From: Viola odorata
Lineage: Eukaryota; Streptophyta; Magnoliopsida; Malpighiales; Violaceae
Assembly (NCBI GenBank): GCA_963691705.1
Contig: OY829542.1
Location: forward strand, 29,436,579 to 29,500,578
Length of the DNA: 64,000 bases
Reading direction: 5' to 3'
Shown: in pieces, positions 32,501-43,149 of the stretch
Position numbering within the stretch: position 1 is the stretch's first letter
Layout: each line of letters begins with the position of its first letter
Position numbers and translations under genes: made by a program
Notes under the pieces: model-generated
Databases searched by the model: none
What the model was told of the DNA's origin: nothing
Seen by the model: the letters and a program-made list of their open reading frames with translations, nothing else

Positions 32501-34618
32501 AAGGCCGTTACCGATGTGAGATCGTTCCATGGATTGGCGAGCTTCTATCGGCGTTTTGTCAAGGATTTTAGCACCATTATTGTCCCTTTGAATGAATTAA
32601 CAAAGAAGAATGTTGCTTTCAGGTGGGAACAGCCGCAGGATGAAGCGTTTGCTACACTCAAGGAACGGCTCTGTGCCGCTCCCGTGCTAGCATTGCCCGA
32701 CTTCAACAAGGCGTTTGAGATAGAGTGTGACGCCAGCGGGTTGGGAATCGGTGCCGTTCTGATGCAAGAGAAACGACCGATTGCCTTTTTCAGTGAAAAG
32801 CTCAAGGATGCTCAACTCAGGTATCCGACCTATGACAAGGAGTTCTATGCTCTTGTCCGAGCGTTGGAGACTTGGAAACATTACCTGATGCCGAGGGAGT
32901 TCATCATCCACACTGACCATTTGAGCTTGAAGTACCTCAAGGGACAAGGGAAGCTGAATCGGAGACATGCCGTCTGGATGGAATTTATTGAGGCTTTCCC
33001 TTATCACATTCAGTACAAGCAAGGTAAAGAGAATGTTGTTGCTGATGCTTTATCACGCAGGTACGCGTTAATTACTTCTCTTAATGCCAAATTGCTTGGA
33101 TTTTCGCACATTATAGAACTCTATGCTACCGATTCTGATTTTGGTGACATTTATTTGTATGGCGTTTCTATTTCGGGTTCTAAATTTTATAAGCATGAGG
33201 GTTATTTATTTCGGGGCAAACAATTGTGTATTCCTCATTGCTCTCTTCGTGAATTACTTGTGCATGAAGCCCATAGCGGGGGTTTGATGGGTCACTTTGG
33301 CGTGACTAAAACTTTGGATGTGTTACATGATCACTTTTATTGGCCTCACATGAAGCGTGATGTAGTACGCATCATTACTAGATGTTTAATTTGTCGTAGA
33401 GCCAAGTCTAAGTCTGCTGGTCATGGCGAATACATGCCGTTACCTGTTCCTTCTCATCCTTGGACCGATCTGTCCATGGACTTTGTCGTTGGCCTACCTC
33501 GGTCTAAGAACGGAAAGGATAGTGTCTTTGTTGTGGTGGACAGATTTTCGAAAATGTCCCATTTTATCCCATGTTCTACTACTTGTGATGCTACTCAGAT
33601 TGCTGATTTATTCTTTCGTGAAGTAGTCCGTTTACATGGTGTTCCTTTGACTATTGTGAGTGATAGAGATACTAAGTTCCTTAGTCATTTTTGGCGTGTT
33701 TTATGGAAAAAGCTTGGTACCCGATTGTTATATTCCACTTCTTATCACCCACAAACGGATGGTCAAACTGAGGTTGTGAATCGTACGCTTGGTTCACTTT
33801 TACGCACGTTAGTTCGTAAGCATGTTTCTACTTGGGTTGATCATTTACCATTTATTGAATTTGCTTACAACCGTGCTGTTCATTCTACTACTCATTACTC
33901 ACCGTTTGAACTCGTATATGGATTTAATCCTAGAACTGTTTTGGATTTAACTCCTTTACCGTTGAGTGATATTGTAAGTTTAGATGGTGCACAGAAAGCT
34001 GATTTTGTCAAGCAATTACATGCTAAGGCAAAACAGAACATTGAGCGAATGAATGAGAAGCTAATGCAGAAACGGAACGATGGCCGACGGCTAGTGACGT
34101 TCCAGGTGGGCGATTGGGTCTGGTTGCATATGCGCAAGGAGCGTTTTCCTGACCAACGCCGCGGCAAGCTATCTCCTAGAGGAGACGGACCGTTCCAGAT
34201 TGTTGAGAAGATCAACAACAATGCCTACAAACTAGCATTGCCGAGTGAGTATGGTGTCGTTAGCTCGACTTTCAATGTTTCTGACTTAGTCTTGTTTGAT
34301 ACAGATGACGAGTATGGACTTGCTGATGATGCCGATTCGGATTCGAGGGCGAATCCTTCCGAAGGGGGAGGGAATGATGCGAATCCACGCATCCAGGTGC
34401 CTTTACCGCCAGCTGGTCCAATGACTCGAGCCAGGGCTCAAAAGCTTCAAGACCGATTGTCATCTCTCCTTCACAGGGAGCTGGAGTCTGAGATGACAAG
34501 TGAGAATGCTACACTGAAAGAGAAGACAACAAGAGTGGTGAATCTTCTCACCTTCGGCTTGACCGATGTTCCGTCTGATAGAAACGGCACGGAACCGATT
34601 CACGCAAACGGCACTTGA
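29588..34618 (+). pseudogene. Element C gag-pol polyprotein, nearly intact
   Basis: One register of 1,677 codons from ATG 29588 to TGA 34616-34618, with only two in-frame stops, TAG at 29771-29773 and TAA at 30365-30367, both in gag. From 30377 it is open for 1,413 codons. Domains: coiled helix with repeated NERQVAANERQMAA, Arg-rich linker, gag (RIPPFEGTDDPDAFLTWERK, SHWWEQF), zinc knuckle CFKCNDRGHKKSEC near 30727, protease region (30960-31220), RT with YFDDILIY near 32285, RNase H ECDASGLGIGA near 32725, integrase zinc finger (33270-33420), DFVVGLP, VSDRDTKF and [12 protein letters not shown] with D, D, E present, and GDGPFQIVEKI near 34185. The protease lacks the Asp-containing active-site segment present in A and B. 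The last 81 codons are in the 3' LTR. Confidence 0.93.
34358..34374 (+). promoter_or_regulatory. Polypurine tract of element C
   Basis: TCCGAAGGGGGAGGGAA immediately before the 3' LTR, the expected place for plus-strand priming. It lies within the coding frame. Similar purine tracts precede the LTRs of A (near 4722) and, in minus sense, B (near 19630). Confidence 0.7.
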
Positions 34619-35356
34619 CCATTTTCATCCAAATGGTATCTGTCCGATTCAAAACAATCGGCACTTACCGTTTGGGACAAAACGGCACTTGTCCGTTTCA
34701 CTTAGCCGTTGCCGATTCTATCATCTGTCGCGCATGCCGTTTGCTATATCCGTTCCGCGTTCACTCGTTGTTGATAACGGCTCCTGTCCGTTTCGCCTAT
34801 CCTGGAGTTGACGCGCGTTGACTGTTCCGTTTTTAGCAAGGCTGCGACCTTCTAATTATTTTAGCTTAATTAATTAATTAGACACTTATATTAATTAGTT
34901 AAGTGTTTTACTTTATTTAATATTCCTCTTTTGGAATTAGGGTTGCTTGTAAAACTCTATATAAGGAGCCGCTTGGCCTCCTTAGAAACTTGGCTGTTAT
35001 TTGATAAATTGAGATATTCTCTTCAATCTCCGCCCCTTGTTCAAGTTGGTTGAACCTTGTTCTTCTTGAGTCCGCAATACTTGAGTCGTATACAAGTAAA
35101 TCTTGGAATTGCATTCTACTTGTTGTCTGTCTTCTTGTTCGGGTTTAGGGTGGTTGTTGCTTAGCGTTCAGCAGACTTAAATTGTGCAAGTCCAGTAACA
35201 TCAAGGATCCTCTCTTGCTCGGATTTAGGGTGGCTGTTGCTTAGCGTTCAGCAGACTTAAATTGTGTAAGTGAGTTATCTTATTCCGCAGGGAAATCCGT
35301 ATTTGAACAACGATCAAATTTGGCGCTACGCATCCTAAGGAACCAGGATCGTATCA
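34375..35356 (+). repeat. Element C 3' LTR
   Basis: 982 bp, colinear with the 5' LTR. It is preceded by GAAGGGGGAGGGAA, the polypurine tract. Pol coding runs into it to 34618. The end AGGATCGTATCA is followed by the TACCG target duplication. Confidence 0.95.
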
Positions 35357-35402
35357 TACCGCCAGACCGATCATCATTAATTGTCTCTCTTGTGGATCAC
35401 AG

Positions 35403-35891
35403 CTTAATCCTGGAGCTTGCTTGGTTTCAAATAAGGATCTTAAAGGCAAATGTCATGGTGAAGGACGCGAGTGGTTTGAAGAAGGTTGTCCAAGCAAGAT
35501 TGGGTTTGCTGCGATTGTATTCATGGCATTGTACATCATCATGTACGCTCCAGGAATGGGAACGGTGCCATGGATTGTGAACTCAGAGATTTACCCTTTA
35601 AGATATCGAGGCGTCGGTGGAGGACTCGCTGCAGTAGCTAACTGGACTTCAAACCTGCTCATGAGTCTCACTTTCTTAACTCTAACAGAAGTGCTTACAA
35701 CTGGAGGTGCGTTTTTGCTCTATGCTGGCTTCTCTTTAATTGGACTCGTAGCCATTTACTTCTTAGTCCCAGAAACCAAAGGCCTTCATTTTGAGGAGGT
35801 TGAGAAGATGCTAAAGGATGGCTTCTGGCCAAAAGCATTCTCACGAAAGGGAAAAGGAGACGGGAAAGGCAAAGGCGTTGACTCCGCATAA
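35403..35891 (+). pseudogene. INT last exon
   Basis: The acceptor GTGGATCACAG ends at 35402. The exon reads LNPGACLVSNKDLKGKCHGE, GCPSKIGFAAIVFMALYIIM, YAPGMGTVPWIVNSEIYPLR, YRGVGGGLAAVANW, two more helices and the signature PETKGLHFEEVEKMLKDGFW, and ends in a Lys/Gly-rich tail before TAA at 35889-35891. It is intact by itself. It holds the end of the Cys-rich external loop and helices 10-12 of the transporter. Confidence 0.9.
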
Positions 35892-36964
35892 TCAAAACCT
35901 TCATCTCATTTCATTTCAAACTTCTACCATTTTTATCTCATTCTCATCTTTTCAGTACTCAATAAATTTGTAAAAATTGTTTTGCCCAACCTTGTAAGGT
36001 GGACGAATTATCCTTTTATCCTTTCGGTGGAACAAAGTTTATGAAGTTTATCGCTTTAATGATTTGTTGTCACCAATTTACTAGCTAGACCCAATACACA
36101 CTTATAAAAATATTTATGATTTAAGTATATCATAACTTCAAATTATTAGCATGATTAATGAATATGAATTATTGTTTAGTAAAAAAAATTATTTAGTAAA
36201 TTTTAACTAAAAAATTATAGAAATATGTGGTCAAGTTACTCTTTTCAATAATTATTAATAAAACATATCACATTTTTTTAGCCTATTATAAAGTAACAAA
36301 TTAATTATATTAAATTATTGTATTAACTTTAATAAATTAATAATCAAAATTTAATTAAAAAATATATATCATTAAATAAGACAAATAAATTTCATAAGTC
36401 ATAACAAATTTAAGTTAATTTGGATCTTACAATTTTGGTTCATATTGGTTCAAATTTTGAAATTACACTAAAAGATTCATATGTTTCAAGATTTCAAATT
36501 GGATTGTTAGTTTTTTAGATCGGATTTGAATTTTACTACCTCTAACCGAACACTAATCGATTATATACGTTTTAGTTTGGATCGAATAAATAATTTTAGA
36601 TCGGATCAGATCAGTTGAATATGGATAAATCTAATGTATTTCAATAGGTAATTATCTATTCCTTTTTTTAATAAATTAAAGTTTTTATCGTTTGAAAGCT
36701 GTTTTTTTTTTCTTTTTTGAACACAGAGATTCCTAAAGAGTGTTTGGATCGGGGGTAAGAGATGTCAAGTCTTACCCTTATAAGAGTGGGCCCCACTTTA
36801 AGAAATTTTTGTATTGTTTTAGTTAAAGGGGTAAGAGTTATAGTTCATGGTGCACCCAAGTCTTATTGGACCGAATAAGTATGTGTGGGTCCCATTATTC
36901 TTAAGTCGCCTTAGTCAATAAAAGAATATTAAAATTGTCTTTCTTTTGGCGCCATACGCCTTAC
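35892..36964. other. INT 3' flank and AT-rich intergenic DNA
   Basis: AATAAATTTG at about 35960 is a possible poly(A) signal of the INT gene. From 36110 to 36660 the sequence is very AT-rich with no coding frame. From about 36735 to 36950 a GTAAGAG/CTTACCC-containing block (GGGTAAGAGATGTCAAGTCT, GGGGTAAGAGTTATAGTTCA) looks like a small repeat, but I could not find convincing ends. Confidence 0.5.
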
Positions 36965-37139
36965 TAGGGGTGTCCACCGAAATATCGCGGTATCGTACCG
37001 AAATTACGCAAATTCGGACGGTGTTTTTCTGGCTGAATTTACTGTTCGGTATTTCGGTACGGTATTGATTTTGATAGGTTCGGTAACCGTACCGAATTTC
37101 AATTTTGACTTAATACTTAGGGTTTTATTCTTGCATTTC

Positions 37140-37395
37140 TATTTTCTCTTTCACCGTCGCCTCTGACCGTAGCTAACCCTCGTCTCTCACCATCACCGCT
37201 CACCCTCACCTCTCACCCTCTCCTCTCACCCTCGCCTCTCACCATCGCCTCTTACCCTCTCCTTCACCGTCGCTCACCCTTGCCTCTCACCCTCCCCTCT
37301 CACGCTTTCCTTCACCGTTGCTCACCCTCGCCTCTCACCCTTGCGTGATTCACTTCTCATCATCGCTGCTCACCATCGCCGCCGTAAGTTCTCCT
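37140..37395 (+). repeat. CTCACCCTC-type degenerate repeat inside the hAT element
   Basis: Many imperfect copies of CTCACCCTCGCCTCTCACC, followed by GCCGCCGTAAGTTCTCC, which looks like an exon end and donor site. It could be the 5' untranslated or first exon of the captured gene, expanded by slippage. Confidence 0.55.
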
Positions 37396-37974
37396 CTCCG
37401 CGTTGATATGTGTTGTATTTTATTTGCTGAGTGTATTTGAAGTGATTTTCATTTTGCGTACAATTGGAAGTGGTGAGGGACTATTGAATTTGGTACTGTA
37501 ATTTGAGGGAAAGGAAGTATGAATGTATTTTTGCAGTTGGAATTTTTTGGGTCCTTTTGTTGTGTTCTGCAATTGCTTTCCCGCTATGTATTTCACTATT
37601 TTGTGAGTAATCATCTGAGTTTCTGTGCCTATACTAGAATATTGTTGTTACCTTATTCTCCTTTTGTCATATTTTTTTTCTTATAATTGGTAGCAAAATT
37701 CATTTAGTATGATAAAAATAAACAAAAATAACAAATATTTGATTTTACCAAATTTATTTATTTATAAGATCCGGCTAAAGTAAATTAATATGTTGTATTT
37801 ACTAGTTGTGAGGATATCTTTGATGTATGTAAGTATTGAGTTGGATATGATATTTTGTTCAGAATTCTCTATTGTATGGTATAGACCAACAATTTGCTAA
37901 TTGTATGAAATTATGAAAATTAAAACTATGTTTGTGTCATTTTGGAATCCTGTAATTGTTTTATTTTCGTACAG

Positions 37975-38051
37975 ATGGGGGAATATATACTGCTACTTTG
38001 GTTGATCGTGTTTTCATTTTGTTACCTGTTTTTGAGGAAGCAAGAATGAAG
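37975..38051 (+). pseudogene. Captured exon of ribonuclease H2 subunit B
   Basis: The acceptor TTTTCGTACAG and the donor GTAAACTTG bound a frame reading GGIYTATLVDRVFILLPVFE and then EARMK. Plant RNase H2 subunit B proteins have the same order (an LVD-VFILLP-FEEARMK type segment). The subunit is a non-catalytic scaffold of the nuclear enzyme that removes ribonucleotides from DNA. Here it is only a fragment inside a hAT element. Confidence 0.75.
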
Positions 38052-38346
38052 GTAAACTTGCAATATATGGTCATTTGTTCCCACCATTATTTTTCTTCTA
38101 TTCACTTCCATTCTTAATTGTGTAAAATATCTTTCACAATTTTGTCTGATCTATTACTCTCAGTGGAAGAAATGAAACAGTTTGGTCTACAATTGAACAC
38201 CTTCTTGATTCTATATTTTCCCTTTATTTATAGGCCTCAAAACTAAGTCTGCTTTGCTTTTCTAATTTTGTGTTACTGAAGGTCATATATTGTCATCCAT
38301 CCAGCTTTAATAAAAGTGAAACTTCAATTTTTTGGGTTTGCAAAAG

Positions 38347-38443
38347 GGTGATGATCTAGGGAAGTTCAGGCAATTAGAAGAGATAATATTCATTAATGGC
38401 CATCCTGGTGTCTTTGATGTCAATTGCAGAGAACTGTATGCAA
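38347..38443 (+). pseudogene. Second captured RNase H2 subunit B exon, frameshifted
   Basis: After an acceptor TTTGCAAAAG the frame reads GDDLGKFRQLEEIIFINGHP, directly following the previous exon in RNase H2B. The downstream part (MSIAENCMQTVC) is present but in another frame, and a stop follows. The joined order matches the family, so this is a decayed copy and not chance. Confidence 0.75.
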
Positions 38444-38653
38444 ACAGTTTGTTAAATCAAAGGTTGTGAAATCAAACAACATGCTAATTGTATGAAATTT
38501 TGAAATTTTGAATTCATAAATAAAGAATTAATTTCGGTATTTCGGTACGGTACCGAAATTTAGTTCGGTATAGTACTTTTTTGGCATTCGGGAATGCCGA
38601 AATATTCGGACGGTATACTAATCTACCGTCCGATGGTCACCCCTGCGCCTTAC

Positions 38654-38769
38654 ACTCTCCCTTCGGTATTTTTTTCCGTTTTCATCTCCCACCATTTTAG
38701 AAACCCTAAAGGACACTACAACTATATTTTTCTTTGTTTTTAAAATACAATATAGACTTGGTTTCTTAA
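38654..38769. other. Sequence between the two hAT elements
   Basis: About 110 bases containing TTAGAAACCCTAAAGG, the kind of sequence found in 5' untranslated regions of plant genes. It may be the promoter-proximal part of the FAR1-like gene starting at 39401, separated by the second hAT element. Confidence 0.35.
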
Positions 38770-39368
38770 TAGGGATGGCAATTGGGTGGGTATGAAGCGG
38801 GTAAAGTACTATTCATACCCGCACCCGCATTCATATAGAACGGGTAAAGAAAGGATAATTGTACCCGCGGATAACTCGCGGATACCTGCAAATTTTTATT
38901 TTCACCGATCCAATAAGGAAATTGAATTTTTTAATTTATATCTTGGACCATGTACTTAAATTTTTGTAATGGTTTGAATTTTAAATTGTATGTATTGAGC
39001 TACGTAAGTGGTTTATTGTTTTGGAAAGGATGCAAGTAAACAATCTAATTAATAATAATATTACTGTAATACATTAATATTGCATTAATATTATAAATAA
39101 TGTTCCTGCATCTTTTTCCAGCAAGCAGAGAAGGTTCAAGCTTGTAAATAAATATAATTATATATTTAAATATTTATATTAAAATACTTATATAAGTAAT
39201 TAATTATATATTAAAATATTATATATATATTGCGGGTATTTAGTACGGGTATTGAAGCGGGTAAGCACTATTTATAGCTGTAAAATACCTACAATATGCA
39301 GGTATTACCACCCACAATTGTGGGTATTGGATGAATATCCATATTCGCGGGCGAAATTACCATCCCTA
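38770..39368. mobile_element. Second non-autonomous hAT-type element
   Basis: The ends TAGGGATGGCAATTGGG and GCGAAATTACCATCCCTA are inverted copies, flanked by the exact 8-bp duplication TTTCTTAA (38762-38769 and 39369-39376). It is 599 bp long with no coding frame, and subterminal GCGGGTA/TACCCGC words are repeated in both halves. It lies 24 bases upstream of the last target base before the FAR1-like ATG. Confidence 0.88.
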
Positions 39369-39848
39369 TTTCTTAAGAGTTTTTATTTGAGAAAATAACT
39401 ATGGAGGAAGAAATTATCCCCAAGTCAAACAAAGGTAAAGTTTACTTTTCTATCAATAGTTATTGTGAGATTTTTCTTACTTTAAAAAGACAGCTTTGTG
39501 TAACCAAAAATTCTATTTATGTGATTACTATTGATTAAAAGTGGATATGCTTTGATTGTTGTACATTAGCATGCTCTCTTTTATCCATACGATTATTATT
39601 TTAATTTTTGTAGATGGATATACTTTCTTTTAAATAACGTAGTTTTCTTGCTGTATATATGCTTAGTTTATCTATTTATTTTCGTGCAGTACATAAATCA
39701 GAAACATCTCTATCTCAAAATATTGATACTATTTAGGATGATTTATTAGAAACAGTGGCATATGATCTTTATAATAATTATGCTTACATAAAAGGATTTA
39801 GTGTGCAAAAAGTTAAGAACAAATTTTATGATGGGATAAAATTTATCA

Positions 39849-39974
39849 GACAAAAGGACTATACATGCTCAAAAGAAGGTTTTAAGAATGATGAAAAGAT
39901 TGATGATGCAAGACAAAATGACTATACATGCTCAAAAGAAGGTTTTAAGAATGATAAAAAGATTGATGATGCAA
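39849..39974 (+). repeat. 63-bp tandem duplication in the FAR1 domain
   Basis: Two units of 63 bases (start GACAAAAGGACTATACATGC at 39849 and its copy at 39912) encode two copies of DYTCSKEGFKNDEKIDDA. The family has one. The period is an exact number of codons. Confidence 0.85.
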
Positions 39975-40935
39975 AACGTTACCGGAAGTCGGTCACAAGA
40001 ACAGGTTGTAATGCCATGATCCGTTTTACAGTGAAAGATAACGGCTGTAAGGTTTCTAAGTTTCTTGCATAGCAAACTCGTTTCTTGAAATCACAGAAAA
40101 GTATGTCATATAGTAAAACAAGTCTCACAGTTTCTTTGAAGTGTGTTGGAATTCCAACCAAGAGTACTTTTAATTTTATGGCAGAAGTTGCAGAAGGAGC
40201 GGAAAATATTGGGTTTACGAAACATTATTGCTACAAGCCTACAATCATATTAACAAGCAAAAACTCAGGTTAATTGAGGTTGGAGATGCTCAAACATTAC
40301 TATAGTGGTTCAAGAAAAAGCAGAAGATTGATATTCTATTTTATCATGATCAATAATTGGATAAAGATGGTCGAATAATAAACTTCTTTTGGAGAGATGG
40401 CAAATCCAAAATTGATCATAATTGGTTTGGAGATGTCATAATTTTTTAGAACAACCTATCGCACAAACAACAACTTGATATGTGCTTCAATTATTGGTGT
40501 GATTATCATTGGCATAATGTTATGTTCGGGTGTGCATTTCTGTCGGACAAAACTGCTGACTCTTTTAGTTGGTTATTTAAATTATTTCTTGAGTCAATGA
40601 GAAATAAATCTCCAAAGTGTATCTTCACGGATCAAGATCAAGCCATGGCAAATGCTATTGAGCGGGTATTCACAAGTCTGTTAATATTATGTCATACAAA
40701 TTAATATGTATTTGGTAAGGTACCAATTGTTTACATATTACAACCAATTTGTTATTTTTTGTTATTGGTAAGGCACACCCCCAAGATATGCCATAGGTTG
40801 TGTCAATGACATTGCAAAAAATGCTACTTCTCATATGGGAATTCTCAATTCAAATCAAGAGTTCCGACGTTTCTTTCACAAATCTATGCAAGAGAATCAC
40901 ATTTGACTCAATAAACTTTACCGAAATCGTAAAAA

Positions 40936-40991
40936 GTTGAGCACAACATTTACCAAAGACAACGTTGAGCACAACATTTACCAAAGACACA
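40936..40991 (+). repeat. 28-bp tandem duplication
   Basis: GTTGAGCACAACATTTACC begins at 40936 and again at 40964, with almost no divergence. The period is not a multiple of three, so it also breaks the transposase frame. Confidence 0.8.
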
Positions 40992-41112
40992 TTTGCTGGT
41001 GGAATTAGATCTTCTCAAAGGAGGGAGAGTACAAACAGTGTGATGAATATCTCAATCGGTGAGAAAACCTCACTAATTGAGTTTGTAGCATTTATTTTGA
41101 CTATATTTTAGA

Positions 41113-42447
41113 TGATGATTCGGCTAATTTCGGCATATTTTCCTTTTTTTACATAAAATAAGTTAAAGGAATCATCAAAGAAAGAAATAAAGGAGCGGAA
41201 GAATCCAGAAAAAAGCAAAAAGAATCAAAAACAACTTGCTATTTATCTTAGATTGTTTTAGTTTTAGATAAACAAAAAAAAATGACTACTTAATCTTTCA
41301 TTGTTTCATCTTAGGAGATATCTATTATCTTTGGAATTATTTTGTTTTTCGCTTCCAGAATTTTTTGGTTCAAGACGTTATTCTTTTCTTCTTGCTCTCC
41401 TCATCTTTTTCCTTGAAACAAGGAGATTTTTATGCAATTGAATTTTCTATTTTCTATAATTATGTCGATGTCTAGCTAAATAATTTATTAGTGGTAAAGA
41501 CATTAAGGTTCATTGTTCCTATTATTGTGAAATCTAATCATTTTTAATAAAACTTGTACTTTGTATTTCTTCTCTTTCTGATTTAAAGTCAATTTTATTC
41601 TTGTTAAAATTGTGGTTCAGTCGAACAAAGTTTTAGCTTGAATGGATGCATTTATTCCTAATAACTTTGGGTCTACATTGTTAGAAGGATACAGTAAACA
41701 ACTAGATCGAAATCAACATAGGATTTGCTCTTTATGACTAGATAAAGAGAACAATTTGACTTAAAGTGATGAGTGGACTGTTCCCTTAGCCAAGGATTAA
41801 GTCTCTCTCTACTTTTATCAATCAACTAGTTAAATCTTAGGCCTTCAAAGTTCTTTTTTGAAAATTTGCTACTACTACCATGATTCGCACCGACGGCTGC
41901 TCCGCTAGAGCTCGCTCCCCAGATTTTGCAGCAACCGCCACACCCTCTTACTCATCGGGGCCGAGCTCTTGCCCCAACGACCGAGTGTGGGTCATGCGCT
42001 TCAACGCCATCCACCTTAGGGTTGCTAGACGATTAGGGTTCTTAAGGTTTCTTTAAGAAACTTGATATAGGAGGAGAGTAGGAAGTCAAAGTGAACCTGA
42101 TTTCTATAGCTTCCCTACAAAATTAGTTTTGAAATTTTTTGCATCGATGATCAATTTTTGTGAATCATGACATTGAGTAGTCTTTACTAGGAATCCTTCA
42201 TCTGATTTTATTATCATTCCAACTTGTTATGTGTTAATTGTTCCAATTGTAGTTTTAGTTTTACTCATTCTCAACTTGATAAAACCCCATTTTTTGTTAC
42301 TTTTATTTATTACGATTGGTTATACTTGTAAACCTGAATTTACCTTAAATCCCTAAGGAATGAACTTCTTACCACTTATTGCAATATATTTTGTTATACT
42401 GTGTTAAGTTGTAATCATTTTATTTTTGCTGGATTCAACACCCATCA
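41113..42447 (+). repeat. Element D 5' LTR, Athila-type, plus strand
   Basis: It ends CAACACCCATCA, three bases before an Athila-type primer-binding site. The start is placed at TGATGATTCGGC, where the FAR1-like frame stops making sense; this is less certain. Long, AT-rich, with AATAAAA at about 41547. The segment 41880-42050 is GC-rich and unlike the rest. Confidence 0.6.
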
Positions 42448-42449
42448 AA

Positions 42450-42468
42450 TTTTGGCGTTGTTGTCGGG
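42450..42468 (+). promoter_or_regulatory. Primer-binding site of element D, tRNA-Asp type
   Basis: TTTGGCGTTGTTGTCGGGT is a close relative of TGGCGCCGTTGCCGGGGA, the usual site of Athila elements. C-to-T changes account for most differences. Confidence 0.7.
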
Positions 42469-42489
42469 TATTCAGCTTACTAATTTTTG

Positions 42490-43149
42490 TTTCTTTGTTT
42501 TATGACCAAGTCGACTTGTTCTCAACTAATCCCTTACAAGTTTCAGATTACCAGAACAAAGAATCAGAAAGCATGCTAAAAGACAAAGAGTAGAACTAGA
42601 AGAATCAGATTCAGCTTCCGATAGGGAGGACTTATTCCTAGACTAAGGGATAGATCCACCAGAAAGAGATCCAGAAATAGAGGCACCTTCAAATGAAAGA
42701 ACCCTTAGAGAACTGAATCAAGAAGCAGAACAAGATACCTTCGTCTGCATAGATTACCAACCCGTACAACATGATTGGCCTATCAAATCAAACAACATCC
42801 ATAACCTGAAAAAGTTTCATGGCCACCCAATTGAAAACCCCTACAAACATCTCCAAAAACAACATTAGGAATACATCTCTAGAGGTCAACATTGAGAGAG
42901 CTAAACTCAGAGCTTTCTCATGGTCTTTGGAAGACTCAGTCATTAGTTGGTTTTTCAGTTTGCCATATAACTTTATAACCACATAGGCGCAAATGTCAAC
43001 GACCTTCCTAAAGAAGTATTGCTCTCAAGAAAAGTTGGAGCAATAAGAAAGAATTTAGTGCGCATACAACAGAGGGACAATGAAAACTATGGGGAATACT
43101 ATTAGAGATTTAAGGATTTACAGGATATTTGTCTGACACATTGACGTGC
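42490..43149 (+). pseudogene. Element D gag remnant, Athila-type
   Basis: Broken frames read KFHGHPIENPYKHLQ, RAKLRAFSWSLEDSVISWFF and SLPYNFITT, the order of the Athila gag domain (F-G-P-ED-P-HL, then LRAFPFSL--AA-DWL). Several stops are present. It ends at 43149 where the LTR of element E1 begins. Confidence 0.7.

Larger units (their letters stand above)
27617..35356 (+). mobile_element. Element C: complete, young Ty3/gypsy chromovirus-like element
   Basis: Two 982-bp LTRs (27617-28598, 34375-35356) bound a primer-binding site, leader and one gag-pol frame. The target duplication TACCG is exact (27612-27616 and 35357-35361), inside an INT intron. LTR ends are TGATGCGAATCC and CAGGATCGTATCA. 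By eye the LTRs differ at about a dozen positions, mostly transitions, so this is the youngest full element in the window. Confidence 0.95.
18097..35891 (+). pseudogene. Inositol transporter, INT2/INT4-like, broken by insertions
   Basis: Six exon pieces in order encode a sugar-porter family (major facilitator) protein, recognised as a plant H+/myo-inositol symporter by VIS-AILYIKDDFDEV, the loop signature [19 protein letters not shown], the QQFVGINTVMYY helix, DRYGRRRLMI, the Cys-rich external loop (CMSCLKATCSFC) typical of INT2/INT3/INT4, and NSEIYPLRYRG with PETKGL near the end. Family members move myo-inositol across the plasma membrane. The first exon (N-terminus and first helix) is not found. 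It is non-functional as read: element B sits in a coding exon, one extra G breaks the frame at 18267-18271, one extra base breaks it near 27469, and an exon start shows a stop. Homopolymer errors could explain the frameshifts but not element B. Confidence 0.9.
36965..38645. mobile_element. Non-autonomous hAT element carrying RNase H2B exons
   Basis: The ends TAGGGGTGTCCACCG and CGATGGTCACCCCTG (inverted, CAGGGGTGACCATCG) are flanked by an exact 8-bp duplication CGCCTTAC (36957-36964 and 38646-38653), diagnostic of the hAT superfamily. Subterminal GGTATTTCGGTACGGTA repeats occur at both ends (37040-37075 and 38533-38560). There is no transposase frame. The interior has a CT-rich repeat block (37140-37395) and two exons of a host gene. 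Confidence 0.9.
39401..41112 (+). pseudogene. FAR1/FHY3-type (MULE-derived) transposase-like pseudogene
   Basis: Exon 1 is ATG 39401 to 39434 (MEEEIIPKSNK), donor GTAAAG; the intron ends at CGTGCAG 39689. Then come an in-frame TAG near 39735, the FAR1 zinc-binding domain (YDLYNNYAYIKGFSVQKVKN, DYTCSKEGF, TRTGCNAMIRFTVKDNGCKV), a stop at 40070, and MULE transposase pieces: INFFWRDGKSKIDHNWFGDV, NVMFGCAFLSDKTADSFSWL and CIFTDQDQAMANAIERVF (40380-40680), an RLCQWHISKNA-like region with frame damage (40770-40840), and FAGGIRSSQRRESTNSVMN (40990-41050). FAR1-type proteins are transcription factors domesticated from Mutator transposases; this may be either a host FRS gene or a MULE. Stops, frameshifts and the 3' loss to element D make it dead. 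Confidence 0.8.

Noticed and set aside
36735..36950. Possible MITE with GGGTAAGAG words
   Set aside because: I found no convincing inverted ends or target duplication.
37140..37395. CRISPR-like array of CTCACCCTC units
   Set aside because: Units are short, degenerate and without spacers, and lie inside a plant hAT element; simple sequence expansion explains them.
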